A stretch of DNA of 64,000 bases from the NCBI RefSeq assembly GCF_005405005.1, contig NZ_BJDH01000001.1:124001-188000 (forward strand), given 5' to 3'. The translations under genes and the position numbers were made by a program. Position 1 is the first letter of the stretch. Each line of letters starts with the position of its first letter. Shown piece after piece: positions 43,178 to 52,953 of this stretch. The stretch is from Lactiplantibacillus daoliensis. Its GTDB lineage: Bacteria > Bacillota > Bacilli > Lactobacillales > Lactobacillaceae. The notes under the pieces were generated by a model, which was not told the origin of the DNA, searched no databases, and saw only the letters and a list, made by a program, of their open reading frames with translations.

Positions 43178-44185
43178 ATGCATTTAATTATTCCAAAGTC
43201 ATACGATCCAAAATTGTCCGTCAAAGAAACCCAACAGGCCATCCGTTACATTCGTGAAACCTTCCAAACCGAATTTGGTAAGGAACTTAACCTATCACGC
43301 CTGTCTGCTCCCATGTTCGTCACTAAGGCTTCCGGCCTCAACGATAACTTGAACGGTGTCGAAACCCCCGTTTCATTCACCATGCAAGACTTGCCTGACG
43401 AAACCATTGAAATTGTGCATTCATTAGCCAAATGGAAGCGCGTTGCCTTAAAGCGTTATAGCTTTGATATGCATACCGGCTTATACACGAACATGAATGC
43501 CATTCGTAAAGACGAAGACTTGGACAACCTCCACTCCGCTTACGTTGACCAATGGGACTGGGAAAAGGTCATTGCTAAAGACGAACGTAACATTGAAACC
43601 TTACAAGCAACCGTTAAGACCATTTTCAAAGTAATCAAACATATGGAACACGAAGTTTGGTATAAGTTCCCTAAAGCTGTCCATCATTTGCCAGATGAAA
43701 TCCACTTCATTACCACGCAAGAATTGGAAGACCTCTACCCTGACAAGACGCCTAAAGAACGTGAAAATGCCATTACTAAAAAATATGGTGCCGTCTTTTT
43801 AATGCAAATCGGTGGTGAACTTCACAGTGGCAAGCGTCACGATGGCCGCGCACCTGACTACGATGATTGGCAATTAAACGGTGATATCTTATTCTGGTAC
43901 GAACCATTACAACTTGCACTCGAAGTTTCTAGCATGGGAATTCGGGTCGACGCTGACTCTTTGGCAAAACAATTAAAATTAGCTGATGCTGAAGATCGAC
44001 TACAATACCCTTATCATCAAGCCATTTTACATGACAAACTCCCCTTCACAATCGGTGGTGGAATTGGTCAATCACGCCTCTGCATGCTCTTACTCGGTAA
44101 AGCCCACGTTGGCGAAGTTCAAGCCGCATTATGGCCACAAGCCATGATCGACAAATGTGAAGCTAACGGAATTCACTTACTCTAA
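43178..44185 (+). CDS. asnA: Aspartate-ammonia ligase
   Basis: 335 residues, matching the ammonia-dependent asparagine synthetase: [20 protein letters not shown] at the N-terminus, QWDWEKVI, and the C-terminal [20 protein letters not shown], which is a class II aminoacyl-tRNA-synthetase-like motif 3. It makes asparagine from aspartate and ammonia with ATP. ATG 43178 has AAAGGAGAACTGAACTC upstream. Controlled by the T-box in front. Its presence means that the AsnB at 21396 is free for another role. Confidence 0.95.
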   Translation: MHLIIPKSYDPKLSVKETQQAIRYIRETFQTEFGKELNLSRLSAPMFVTKASGLNDNLNGVETPVSFTMQDLPDETIEIVHSLAKWKRVALKRYSFDMHTGLYTNMNAIRKDEDLDNLHSAYVDQWDWEKVIAKDERNIETLQATVKTIFKVIKHMEHEVWYKFPKAVHHLPDEIHFITTQELEDLYPDKTPKERENAITKKYGAVFLMQIGGELHSGKRHDGRAPDYDDWQLNGDILFWYEPLQLALEVSSMGIRVDADSLAKQLKLADAEDRLQYPYHQAILHDKLPFTIGGGIGQSRLCMLLLGKAHVGEVQAALWPQAMIDKCEANGIHLL

Positions 44186-44195
44186 TATTAATTTT

Positions 44196-44231
44196 AGCCT
44201 CGTCTGAATTTTTTCGGACGGGGCTTTTTTT
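44196..44231 (+). terminator. Terminator of asnA
   Basis: AGCCTCGTCTGAA TTTT TTCGGACGGGGCTTTTTTT. Confidence 0.85.
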
Positions 44232-44432
44232 AGTCGAAGCAATTACAGCTTTCTTATGACTATCATTAAATTTGACATTAATACAAAAGTTTCATATGAT
44301 GATGTTAATAAGAATAGTGAAATGGTTCACAATTCTTCACCACACCATGAAAGGACGTGATTAGTCATGCATTTTGTTAAACATGACGGCTTATGACCGT
44401 TCCAAACACAACCGTAAGTGAGGTGCATTGAC

Positions 44433-46292
44433 ATGAAAACTCGAGGGGGAAAAACCACATGGCTTAAACTCAGAAAAACTTGGCTCTTAATCATGGCAAC
44501 CTTAGCTATCATTGGCAGTATTGCCTTAAATACCCATGACGCAACCGTTGCCGATACGACTGAACAAAGTGTCGTTGTTCCAGATCAACGACCCGATACA
44601 GAAGACACAACCAACGATGAAAGCACGACACCAGATCAGCAACCAACCGAGGACGAAACAACACCTCCAGCTGAAAATTCTGATGCAGAAGATACCACTA
44701 TTGAAGACGAGCAAACTAATCAAGTCTTCGCTACAGAGGCATCTGATGATGAAATTCCTGATGGCGGCACTGTCTATGACGACCATCCCAACGTACAAAA
44801 CATCTTGGGGATTGCTTCAAAATTCCACATTTTTGCCTTTGAAGCAGAATTAGGCGTCCACACAGCCGGTAATGTCGCCGTCGGAAATATCGCCTGTATA
44901 ACCGACTTCGGTACGACCAACAAATTAGAACTGATTGATCGTGATATTAATTATATTCAAAGTATCACTAAAATTCATGAAGGTTCCTTCGTCTCTGCTG
45001 GTGAAATCCGTAGTAATAAAGTCATCTTCGGCGAAGGCATCGCCATCGATCGTAGCAATCCTCAACGAGTCAAAGTTAACGATGTCGACATTAACCATTT
45101 GTTGGCCGACGAAGTTTACCAAGATCGAAATGGTCAGACTTATATCAACTTTAATGATGAATTTGCCAAATTAACTGAAAGAAATATTCTCATCAGTAAA
45201 ATGACACCACAAAGAACGTACACTAAAACGGATTTTCCAGACATCAATCAACGCGTCATTGATATCACCGACTTTACTCCAGATGAAAATGACCGCATTA
45301 TTATTAATTTAGCCGCTGATCAGTTAACCATGGCACAAAAGCTGACTATCAAAGGGTTATCAACTACCCCTAATGGTAAAACAGTTATCATCAACGTAGA
45401 CATTGGCGGCCAGCATAACTTTAACAGTACCAGCCCCATTGAGATCATTTACGAAGATGGGACGACCCGCGGTAACAAAGATGATGATTATGGCGACAAC
45501 CATCTCCTTTGGAACTTCCACGCCAATCAGCAAACGTATGCTGGAACACTAGCATTTGATGGGATGTTTTCAGGTAGTGTCTTAGCCCCAGCTGCTGTTT
45601 TAGTGGCAAAGAAAAACATGGATGGTAACTTAATCGCCAAACGAGTGGAAATTCACGCTGAATCTCATCGCTGGGATTTACAAGATAACAGCGAAGAAGG
45701 TTTGGTAGAACCGGAGCCTGAAGAAGAACCAGATCCAGGAATTGAACCGGAACCAGGACCAAATCCAGAGCCAGAACCTGAACCGGGACCAGATCCTGAA
45801 CCAGATCCTGAACCTGAACCGGAACCAGAACCAGATCCTGAACCAGAACCAGAACCAGATCCAGATCCAGATCCAGATCCAGAGCCAGAACCGGAACCTG
45901 AAAAAGAAGATCCTGAACCAGATCCTGAACCGAAAGAAGTTGTCGAAACTGATCAACCAACGGAAGTCGATGATCCAGAAACAAGCACAGAGCTAGAAAC
46001 TGAATTGGACACGGCATTAGCTTTACCAGAACCAAAACGAACAACGGCAGTCAAGCGTGTTTTACGCAAAATCGACTCAGCAATTGTTCAAGCCAAGAAA
46101 GCAAGTGCCCCTGTCCAGGCAACCAAATTAACTACCCTTCGGACGCGTGGCTTAGCAGTTCTGCATACCGGACGCTTACCGCAAACTGATGAACGTCACA
46201 CAGAAGTCTTAACAACCATCGGCTTAGGCATGCTGGTCATGATTTTAATCACTGGCTCAAAAATGATTAAACGCTACAGGAAACGGAGCTAA
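44433..46292 (+). CDS. Sortase-anchored surface protein with choice-of-anchor-A-type domain and EP repeats
   Basis: 619 residues. Signal peptide-like N-terminus (hydrophobic about 12-32), an acidic, threonine-rich region (to about 100), a globular region with [13 protein letters not shown] and a choice-of-anchor-A/collagen-binding-like layout (about 120-420), a Glu/Pro/Asp repeat tract (about 425-505, DNA 45710-45935), then a helical segment and a C-terminal LPQTDE sorting signal with hydrophobic helix and RYRKRS tail. LPQTxE is the form used by the L. plantarum sortase. It should be covalently wall-attached; the function, perhaps adhesion, is inferred. GTG 44418 is the alternative start; ATG 44433 has GAGGTG eight bases before. 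Confidence 0.85.
   Translation: MKTRGGKTTWLKLRKTWLLIMATLAIIGSIALNTHDATVADTTEQSVVVPDQRPDTEDTTNDESTTPDQQPTEDETTPPAENSDAEDTTIEDEQTNQVFATEASDDEIPDGGTVYDDHPNVQNILGIASKFHIFAFEAELGVHTAGNVAVGNIACITDFGTTNKLELIDRDINYIQSITKIHEGSFVSAGEIRSNKVIFGEGIAIDRSNPQRVKVNDVDINHLLADEVYQDRNGQTYINFNDEFAKLTERNILISKMTPQRTYTKTDFPDINQRVIDITDFTPDENDRIIINLAADQLTMAQKLTIKGLSTTPNGKTVIINVDIGGQHNFNSTSPIEIIYEDGTTRGNKDDDYGDNHLLWNFHANQQTYAGTLAFDGMFSGSVLAPAAVLVAKKNMDGNLIAKRVEIHAESHRWDLQDNSEEGLVEPEPEEEPDPGIEPEPGPNPEPEPEPGPDPEPDPEPEPEPEPDPEPEPEPDPDPDPDPEPEPEPEKEDPEPDPEPKEVVETDQPTEVDDPETSTELETELDTALALPEPKRTTAVKRVLRKIDSAIVQAKKASAPVQATKLTTLRTRGLAVLHTGRLPQTDERHTEVLTTIGLGMLVMILITGSKMIKRYRKRS
45710..45940 (+). repeat. Pro-Glu-Asp coding repeat of the surface protein
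   Basis: Repeating CCA-GAA/CCT-GAA/CCA-GAT codons give EPEP and DPDP runs that space the adhesin head away from the cell wall. It creates long open frames on the other strand (shadow frames, not genes). It is a length-variable candidate region among strains. Confidence 0.85.
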
Positions 46293-46316
46293 GCTTAGAA
46301 ATGAAATTATTAGCTA

Positions 46317-46368
46317 AAACAATTGTCGACTAGCTGGGGGAAAACTTCCCCTGCTAGTCGACAATTTT
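46317..46368. terminator. Bidirectional terminator after the surface protein
   Basis: AAAACAATTGTCGACTAGC...GCTAGTCGACAATTTT with an inner GGGG/CCCC and GAAAACTT loop; it is a very strong stem. Confidence 0.85.
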
Positions 46369-46483
46369 GATGATTTAAATTTCTGAAAATTTTGCAGATA
46401 ACTGTGTAAAACGCTCGGTTGCCGTTGACAATATTTTCTATTGAAAGGACACCTCTTATAAACCAACAAAGTTCACTAGAACG

Positions 46484-47925
46484 CTAAAACCTTCCCCAGC
46501 TCAAACCATCCATACGATGGGATACTAAATCAATAGGTTTATAGACTGCCGAAAATGGTGCTCCACCGGCCAAAATCATCATTAGCGGCATAGCAAAATA
46601 GCGATATCTAGTTTGAATTTCAATTCCTAGATGGACTAATATATATCCGATCAATAAAGTAACAATCAAATTTTCTAAGCCTCGCGGATTTTTTAACAGG
46701 GTCCAACTGACTAATACTGTAATCACCAAATACATCGCTTTTTGTATCACGCAAAGCATACCCACAACTAATTTCGGTATGTTTGTATGCTTAGTTCCCC
46801 AAGAAATGGTTGTATCAATGTCCGCCCACATGATGGCAAACTTTTTACAAAAAGTCCAACCAATTTTCGAGGATTTGACGCCCGTTGAACCACTAATTGG
46901 TGTGCCAGCTTTTGTCGCTGTGAGGGCGTTTTACCGACATTAACGACACTGTAATCAGTTGGATTCCATTTACCATCTGAGTCTGCGTTTAATCCAAGTG
47001 CCAATTTCCAATCCGTATTTGTCGTTGTAATTGATTGGGGACTAATTCCAGTAGCTTGTACTAAATAGTTACTGCCAAGATTTGCGATGCCAAAGGCGAA
47101 TAATAAACTCACTAGCCCTAAGACGACTCCCCGTTTATGTTGCTGTGTTGGCAAATCAATGAAAAGTTCGTACAATGTCACCGCCAACAAAATAATTGAC
47201 GCCAGTGGTCTAATAAAGTTCCCGGCAAAGATAACTAATCCTATCACAGTCCCATTTTTCCACGTCAATGGGTAGGCGACTAACAACCAAATTGCCAGCA
47301 TAAAAAATGCAACGGCTAAAATATCATTAGTTAGCACTGAAGTTACTACGACATTCGGGACATATACAGTCATCATTAACATCGCCAAAATTTGAGCCCG
47401 CTTACCGTATAATCGATAAGTGATTTGACCAACAAAATAAATCGTGACAACACTGAAAATACAATTTAGTAATTGTAATAACAATAGACTATCACCAAAT
47501 AACTTAATAATACTGCCTTGATATAAAACAAAGCCTAACATGTACGGTGAAAAATTCACGTATTGATTCTGAGTGGCAAAGTCCGAAACACCATGTGCAA
47601 ATGCTAAACTTGCTCGATGTAACTGAAAATAATCTTGCGTTGGTGGTGTCTTAGCGACTAAAACCCAGACAACTCGTAACAATAGTGCTAATCCTAATAA
47701 CCATAATTCCCAGTGCTGATTAAAATACGGCCAAATTACTTTTAACACCCATAATCCCACAACGGTTACAGCAGCGAAGAAAACACTTAAGCCCAATATG
47801 CGAATTGGTGTCAAAGAAAACGGCCAATATTGCTGGTTATAGTAAAGAAAATTGCAAAAGTTGATCAGTAAAAATAGACTTGCGCCAAACAGCCACACAA
47901 GCCTATTTGAAAAGCGTGACAACAT
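46484..47925 (-). pseudogene. Polytopic glycosyltransferase (PMT/GT39-like), frameshifted
   Basis: Reads as one protein of about 480 residues if one A is added in a short A run. The first frame (47925 to 46768) has about eight membrane segments and the GT39-like first loop (LRVVWVLVAKTPPTQDYFQLHR), the second (from about 46850 to 46484) has the last helices and a C-terminal tail. The shift falls at five T bases (46842-46846 on the plus strand), where six would keep the frame: KLVGLFVKKFAIMWADIDTT. Thus either a dead allele or a slipping, phase-variable tract. It would have transferred a sugar from a lipid carrier at the membrane. ATG 47925 follows GGAGTGATTT. Confidence 0.8.
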
Positions 47926-48033
47926 CAAATCACTCCAAGTTAACTCATAATCATTATATTATACACCATTGTAATAATTATATTATTTTATACTAATGGT
48001 TAATTCTGATGATTACCTATTTCTTTCTAGGAA

Positions 48034-48426
48034 TCAAGCTAACGGATGTCGCCGATAATGCTGCAAATACCTACGTTGATAACCATTGATGACCAGCAAA
48101 ATTCCAATCAAACCCCAGGCCCACCAACCAAGTGCCCCCTCATTAAGACGTTCGGCCGTCCAATAATAATAAATACCGGCATTTAAAATAATGTAACCGC
48201 CGATCCCGTTAATCAAATTTGCAAGCCTTAAATCGACATGCTGTTGTTGCAACCGAATACTCAGTGGCAATTTTACCCACAGATTATCTAGTTGATGATC
48301 AGCCATCAAGCGCCGCCCTAGTTGCCAGATTAACCAAAGTAACACTGCTGTGAACGAGATAAACGACCGAATACTCAAGCTCACTAAACCCAAATATCCT
48401 AATGCATTGATTAAACCCCAATCCAT
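48034..48426 (-). CDS. Small membrane protein (DUF1146-like)
   Basis: About 130 residues with three or four hydrophobic segments. It starts MDWGLINALGYLGLVSLSIR, has LWLIWQLGRRLMADHQLD and further helices, and ends in basic residues HYRRHPLA. I cannot name a function; the start resembles small YwzB/DUF1146-type proteins found in Firmicutes. ATG 48426 follows AGGCGGTGATCAAA. Monocistronic; upstream, unrelated sequence. Confidence 0.55.
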   Translation of the reverse strand: MDWGLINALGYLGLVSLSIRSFISFTAVLLWLIWQLGRRLMADHQLDNLWVKLPLSIRLQQQHVDLRLANLINGIGGYIILNAGIYYYWTAERLNEGALGWWAWGLIGILLVINGYQRRYLQHYRRHPLA

Positions 48427-48633
48427 TTTGATCACCGCCTTGCAATTTGTGTAATCGTTTTCATGTTTCACGTTAAGTATATGAAAACGACCGGCACGTG
48501 ACCATTAAAGTGAGTTACAAAAATATTTATATTATGAACAATCGTCAGAATACCTACTATCGAATCCCAACAGACTAAATTTGTTGTTCCAAATTGACAT
48601 CAAATATACCCAGAAAATCTGGTTTAAACACCC

Positions 48634-48661
48634 AAAAAGCCTAGTCAATTAACTAGGCTCA
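48634..48661 (-). terminator. Terminator of the HyuA operon
   Basis: Reverse strand GAGCCTAGT TAATTG ACTAGGCTTTTTG, 45 bases behind the HyuA stop. Confidence 0.8.
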
Positions 48662-48706
48662 AAGACATCGATAATAGGTAACGAGACTATAACGCTGTTC
48701 CCAAAA

Positions 48707-50263
48707 TTAGGCTAAATCGCCAACTACTTTCACCCGTACTTTGGTCGTCTTGCCAGGCGCATATGCCAATGGGGTTTCATTAACATCAACCAAGCTTAGT
48801 GAAGTTGCCTTTGCTCCAGCAGCGACAGCTTGTTGATTGGCTAGCTTTTCGGCTTCCTTTAAAGCCCGTTCCCGTTGCACCTTTTCATAGGAATAAATTT
48901 TTTCAAAATCACCACTAATCTGCGCAATCGACGCGCCAATCGCGTTAGCAACCGGTCCTTGAGGATTACGACTAATTTGCCGAACACCAGCTAACTCGGT
49001 TGGCGCAATAATTTCACCGCCTCCAACCAAGACTAAGTCGACTGCATCACGACTGGTCTTCATCTGATCAATCGCATTCTCTAACATGGCTTTGATTTTT
49101 GCAGCCGCACGTTTTGCAAACGCCAAGTCAATCTGTGCCACTTTCTCAGGATCACCAACTTTGGCTTGGCCTAGTCGTACTGCAATATCCGTTGTCGTTA
49201 AAGTATCACCGCCGAAAACTAACGCCTTTTCTTCAATCTGATAGCCCACACTATCTGGTCCGACCGTAATTTCACCTGTCGAATTCTCACGGACAATGCT
49301 CCCGCCACCAAGACCAATCGAAACAATATCTGGCATTCTAAAGTTCGTTCGAATGCCACCAACTTGAACAGCAATTGAAGATTCACGCGGAAAGCCGTTG
49401 ACCAAGACCCCTAAATCAGCAGTCGTACCGCCAATATCCAATACCATGGCCTGTTTAACTTTAGCAAGATAGGCGGCACCACGGATACTATTCGTGGGAC
49501 CACTGCCAATCGTCAAAATTGGATAAGCCTTTGCATAATCTATCGACATCAAGGTACCATCATTTTGACACAAATAAGTTTGCGCATTCTTTACGCCCTC
49601 TTGAACTAAAGACTGGGTAAAACCGTCAGCGGTTCGACGCATGACTTTATCCAATGCCGCATTTAAAATAGTCGCATTTTCCCGCTCAATCAGCCCAATC
49701 GACCCAATTGTCGCCGACAGTGATACTGGAAAATCATCGCCATATTGTTGCTTAATCAATTGCGCAGTCCGCACTTCTTGTTCAGGTTTAATTGAAGAGA
49801 AAACACCAATCACCGCAATGGCCTCAACCTGGCCTTGCCACTTGTCTAACACTTTTTTTAATTCATTCTCATCAAAAGCTGAGATTGGTTGACCACTGTA
49901 TTCGGAACCACCATGAATAATTTCATACTTTCCAGATAAAACTTTTACCATCGAAGTCGGCCAAGCAGTGTATGGCACAATCGCGACGGAAGCTGGATAC
50001 GCGAGTCGAATAACCCCCACTTTGGCCAAATGCTTTCGTTCGACAATCGCATTGGTACATTGCGTGGTTCCTAACATGGCATGCGTAATCTGTTGAGGGG
50101 CAATCTTGGCTTGTTGAATCACCTGATGCATGGCCGCGTAAATACCAGATTCAATGTCAGCGGTTGTATGCACTTTAATACTATTGATCACCTGCAAATG
50201 TTCGTCCAAAATCACAGCATCCGTATTCGTGCCACCAACGTCAATTCCTAACCGATATTTCAT
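48707..50263 (-). CDS. Hydantoinase/oxoprolinase-family protein (HyuA-like)
   Basis: 518 residues. MKYRLGIDVGGTNTDAVILD is the ATP-binding phosphate-1 loop of the ASKHA fold, and AMLGTTQCTNAI, VLDIGGTTADLGVLVNG and GLGGGSIVR are typical of the hydantoinase A/oxoprolinase family. It would open a hydantoin-like or 5-oxoproline-type ring with ATP. ATG 50263 has GAGGTGCAAGC and overlaps the DUF917 gene by four bases, so the two products form a pair. It is the last gene of the permease-DUF917-HyuA operon. Confidence 0.87.
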   Translation of the reverse strand: MKYRLGIDVGGTNTDAVILDEHLQVINSIKVHTTADIESGIYAAMHQVIQQAKIAPQQITHAMLGTTQCTNAIVERKHLAKVGVIRLAYPASVAIVPYTAWPTSMVKVLSGKYEIIHGGSEYSGQPISAFDENELKKVLDKWQGQVEAIAVIGVFSSIKPEQEVRTAQLIKQQYGDDFPVSLSATIGSIGLIERENATILNAALDKVMRRTADGFTQSLVQEGVKNAQTYLCQNDGTLMSIDYAKAYPILTIGSGPTNSIRGAAYLAKVKQAMVLDIGGTTADLGVLVNGFPRESSIAVQVGGIRTNFRMPDIVSIGLGGGSIVRENSTGEITVGPDSVGYQIEEKALVFGGDTLTTTDIAVRLGQAKVGDPEKVAQIDLAFAKRAAAKIKAMLENAIDQMKTSRDAVDLVLVGGGEIIAPTELAGVRQISRNPQGPVANAIGASIAQISGDFEKIYSYEKVQRERALKEAEKLANQQAVAAGAKATSLSLVDVNETPLAYAPGKTTKVRVKVVGDLA

Positions 50264-51351
50264 GCTTGCACCTCCGTATTGATTTTCTCAAGTGGTTGAT
50301 AGTCAAAATCATAGCCAAAATAACGTGGCCCGACCGTATCGATTCCAGCTGGTGTCCGCCATCTTTGATCTGCCGGTAATCCTAAGACTGCAATTCGTTT
50401 ACCATACTTGATTGATTCTGAGGTACAAGGCACCAAACTATCCATATCCGCCAAGCAAATCAAATCGGGAACACAAGTCACCATTTTTCCATCCCGATAA
50501 GCAACTAGATTTTCATTTTGAAATTCAATCACCATGGATTGTTGTTCAAATGTATTTAAGCCATCGATTGTCATCTTGCCATAATCAAAGCCAGCGCGTG
50601 TATCGCGTGAAATATCGATGATTTTACCATCAAACAAGTGATAACCATGAGTCAATGCCTGAATAGCAGCTAACTGTTGATCATGATCAGGATGCGCCTG
50701 ATGGACAATTTCGCCCAACCGTTCACATTTAGTAATAATGCCATCAACACCATTAGCTTTCATTTGTTGACCCGTTGAGGGATATAAGCACACGGATGCG
50801 CTGGCGCCCATTTCAACAACTTGGTCACGAGCCAACAATTCGGACCATTTATCGGTAATTGTCTCAATAATGCTTAAATTACCTTTCTCATCTGTCACCA
50901 CCATCGGCGTCGCTGCAACGCCACCTAAATGGAACGTTGTCATCTGAAGTTCTGGGAAGGCCCGCCCCATCCCATCACAATCAACGAGTGGTAAACCCGA
51001 TTGAGCCGCCACGACGATTGGCACCATCGAATTCACGCCACCAGCTTCCATAGGAAAAGTCCCCGCGATTTTAGTCCCGAGATAATTGCCTAAGCGATTA
51101 AAGGCCCGGGCAAATTCATCCCCTTTTGGAAACTTTTCTGTTAACACCATGGGTGCCCCCATTGACGCTGCCGGCATATAGACATCTTCGTCATCAATTT
51201 CGTCCAAAGATAATAACTTGACTGGACCGTATTTTGCCACGGCCGACAAAGCCATCATTTTGCCAATATAGGGGGCACCACCACCACCGGCCCCTAATAG
51301 AGACGCCCCAGTGGCAATCTTTTCAATATTACTTGCATCTAAATACCGCAT
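50260..51351 (-). CDS. DUF917-family protein (S-methyl-thiohydantoin-desulfurase-like)
   Basis: 363 residues. The N-terminal GASLLGAGGGGAPYIGKMMA and the central AGGVNSMVPIVVAAQSGLPLVDCDGMGRAFPE are hallmark stretches of DUF917. Family members are nearly always paired with HyuA-like proteins and take part in ring opening of hydantoin derivatives; the exact reaction here cannot be told. The operon order, permease-DUF917-HyuA, is typical. ATG 51351 has GAGGTAG ahead. Confidence 0.85.
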   Translation of the reverse strand: MRYLDASNIEKIATGASLLGAGGGGAPYIGKMMALSAVAKYGPVKLLSLDEIDDEDVYMPAASMGAPMVLTEKFPKGDEFARAFNRLGNYLGTKIAGTFPMEAGGVNSMVPIVVAAQSGLPLVDCDGMGRAFPELQMTTFHLGGVAATPMVVTDEKGNLSIIETITDKWSELLARDQVVEMGASASVCLYPSTGQQMKANGVDGIITKCERLGEIVHQAHPDHDQQLAAIQALTHGYHLFDGKIIDISRDTRAGFDYGKMTIDGLNTFEQQSMVIEFQNENLVAYRDGKMVTCVPDLICLADMDSLVPCTSESIKYGKRIAVLGLPADQRWRTPAGIDTVGPRYFGYDFDYQPLEKINTEVQA

Positions 51352-51375
51352 TTTTCTACCTCACTCATTTTTAAG

Positions 51376-52647
51376 TTAATTGTCGTTTGTCATTCGATCT
51401 CGAGCTGGATTAGTCTCGAAGCGGTGAAAAATTAAATAAGCCACAAACGATAACACGATCCCAGTTAGTGGATTAATCTGTGGATGTACGACTCCAGGGA
51501 TTAACCCCATCACGACTGGCACGGTCGCCACAATCCCGCCAACTGCCCAAGCCGAAACTCCGGCCCAACGAAACCCAGGAACTGATTCCCATTCACTGGC
51601 ATGCCCACGATGCGTTAACCAGTACGAAGCCGACATCACACCAGCGACTGGCGGAATCATCGCACCTAGAATATTCATCACCGGCGTAAAGTAATTCATG
51701 ATACCTAGAATCGCTAAAATAGTGCCAACGACCCCAACTGTAAATGTCGATAATTTATGATATTTAGCAGGAATATTAAACGCATTATTCAACGCAATCC
51801 CGCCTGAGAAAGCATTGATGACATTCACTTTCCAAGTTCCTAAGACTAATGCCAAACCACCAATGGCTGGTGATGCGATCTTCAAGAAGACAGCATTTAA
51901 ATCAGCCGCGTGATAAACGATGGTTAAAACCGCCCCAACGCCAATCATCAACACCCCAGCTGGAACAACACCAAACAAAGCTGCCTTGACAACATCACGA
52001 CGTTTAGGCGAATACTGCGAATAGTCCCCAGCAATGACCGCACCAATTGCAAATGACCCTAACGTGATTGTTAAACCAGTGCTCAACGGTAAGGTCGTTG
52101 CTGGCTGATAAGCTACTAACTGGGACCAGCTCGTCGTGGTTAACGCTTGATATAACCCATAGACACAGACAATGACTAAATATGGCACCGCGACGTATGT
52201 TAAAACCCGGATGACTTTGATGCCATAAATGGCCGTTACCACCATAATCAATCCCCAAATCAAGGAAGACAATGCTGTAGGAATCGTGAATCCAAACGCC
52301 TTGGCGAGTCCAACAAATGCTGCACCGGCAACATTAGCTTGAATCCCAAACCATCCGAGACAGCCCACCATAATGAGTAGTGAAATAATCCGCTGCGAGC
52401 CTTTAGTTCCAAAAACCTGTTCAGCCACTTTCACTGTTGGCCGCCCTAAATCGCTACTCTGCATTCCTTGAAAAATCATAATAAATACGACAAGCGCATA
52501 ACCAACAAATGCAGTTAATAAAGTCTTCCCTAATGACATTCCTGAAACCAAGGTACCACCTAATAAGAGACTCGGAATCGAGACTAGTGCCCCGGCCCAG
52601 ACAAAGGCCAAACTGACCCAGCTTTGATTTTGTTGTGATTTTTTCAT
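51376..52647 (-). CDS. CodB-type permease (NCS1 family)
   Basis: 423 residues with 12 predicted membrane segments; WVSLAFVWAGALVSIPSLLLGG, VGCLGWFGIQANVAGAAF and a GLYQALTTTSW loop match cytosine-permease-like NCS1 transporters for nucleobases, allantoin or hydantoins. It brings in the substrate for the following DUF917/HyuA pair. ATG 52647 overlaps the stop of a small upstream ORF (ATGA) with AAAGGG in front. Confidence 0.88.
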   Translation of the reverse strand: MKKSQQNQSWVSLAFVWAGALVSIPSLLLGGTLVSGMSLGKTLLTAFVGYALVVFIMIFQGMQSSDLGRPTVKVAEQVFGTKGSQRIISLLIMVGCLGWFGIQANVAGAAFVGLAKAFGFTIPTALSSLIWGLIMVVTAIYGIKVIRVLTYVAVPYLVIVCVYGLYQALTTTSWSQLVAYQPATTLPLSTGLTITLGSFAIGAVIAGDYSQYSPKRRDVVKAALFGVVPAGVLMIGVGAVLTIVYHAADLNAVFLKIASPAIGGLALVLGTWKVNVINAFSGGIALNNAFNIPAKYHKLSTFTVGVVGTILAILGIMNYFTPVMNILGAMIPPVAGVMSASYWLTHRGHASEWESVPGFRWAGVSAWAVGGIVATVPVVMGLIPGVVHPQINPLTGIVLSFVAYLIFHRFETNPARDRMTNDN

Positions 52648-52787
52648 CGACTCACCCTTTCTGACTGAACGACTGATAACACATTTTTCTGACTGACGGC
52701 TATCAGCTCCCTTCGTGACTCCCGCTTAAAACTACTGATCACTGACTTCAAACTCAAAGCCGGCCGCCATTGCCTTTCACCAACCAT
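52644..52787 (-). CDS. Small basic ORF coupled to the permease start
   Basis: 47 residues: MVGERQWRPALSLKSVISS and onward, with nine Arg/Lys. It has an RBS (AAAGGTGG, eight bases before ATG 52787) and its TGA overlaps the ATG of the permease (ATGA). The peptide resembles no family I know. It may be a leader peptide that couples translation of the permease, or a real small protein; unproven. Confidence 0.4.
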   Translation of the reverse strand: MVGERQWRPALSLKSVISSFKRESRRELIAVSQKNVLSVVQSERVSR

Positions 52788-52902
52788 ATGTATGACCACC
52801 TTTCAAAAATTAGAATACAGATATCCGTCTCATCGTTTTCTAATTAATTGATTGATGAAAATTTTACGTTGCTTTTCACAAATTGTCATTAGATGAAACA
52901 AC

Positions 52903-52948
52903 AAAAAAAATCGCCAAACTTTGTCTATCTGGACAAAGCCTGACGATT
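52903..52948 (-). terminator. Terminator of the PucR gene
   Basis: Reverse strand AATCGTCAGGCTTTGTC...GACAAAGTTTGGCGATT followed by a long T tract, 5 bases after the stop at 52954. Confidence 0.85.
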
Positions 52949-52953
52949 GCCGG

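Noticed and set aside
44366-44395. Nine-codon frame before the surface protein
   Set aside because: It has an RBS-like AAAGGA but no terminator, tandem codons or conservation that I can judge; too short to claim as an attenuation peptide.
45740-45920. Possible CRISPR-like array
   Set aside because: The repeats are in-frame Pro/Glu/Asp codons without unique spacers; there are no cas genes.
45445-46044. 199-codon antisense frame and related frames opposite the surface protein
   Set aside because: It is produced by the Pro-Glu repeat codons read on the other strand; it has no RBS or family similarity.
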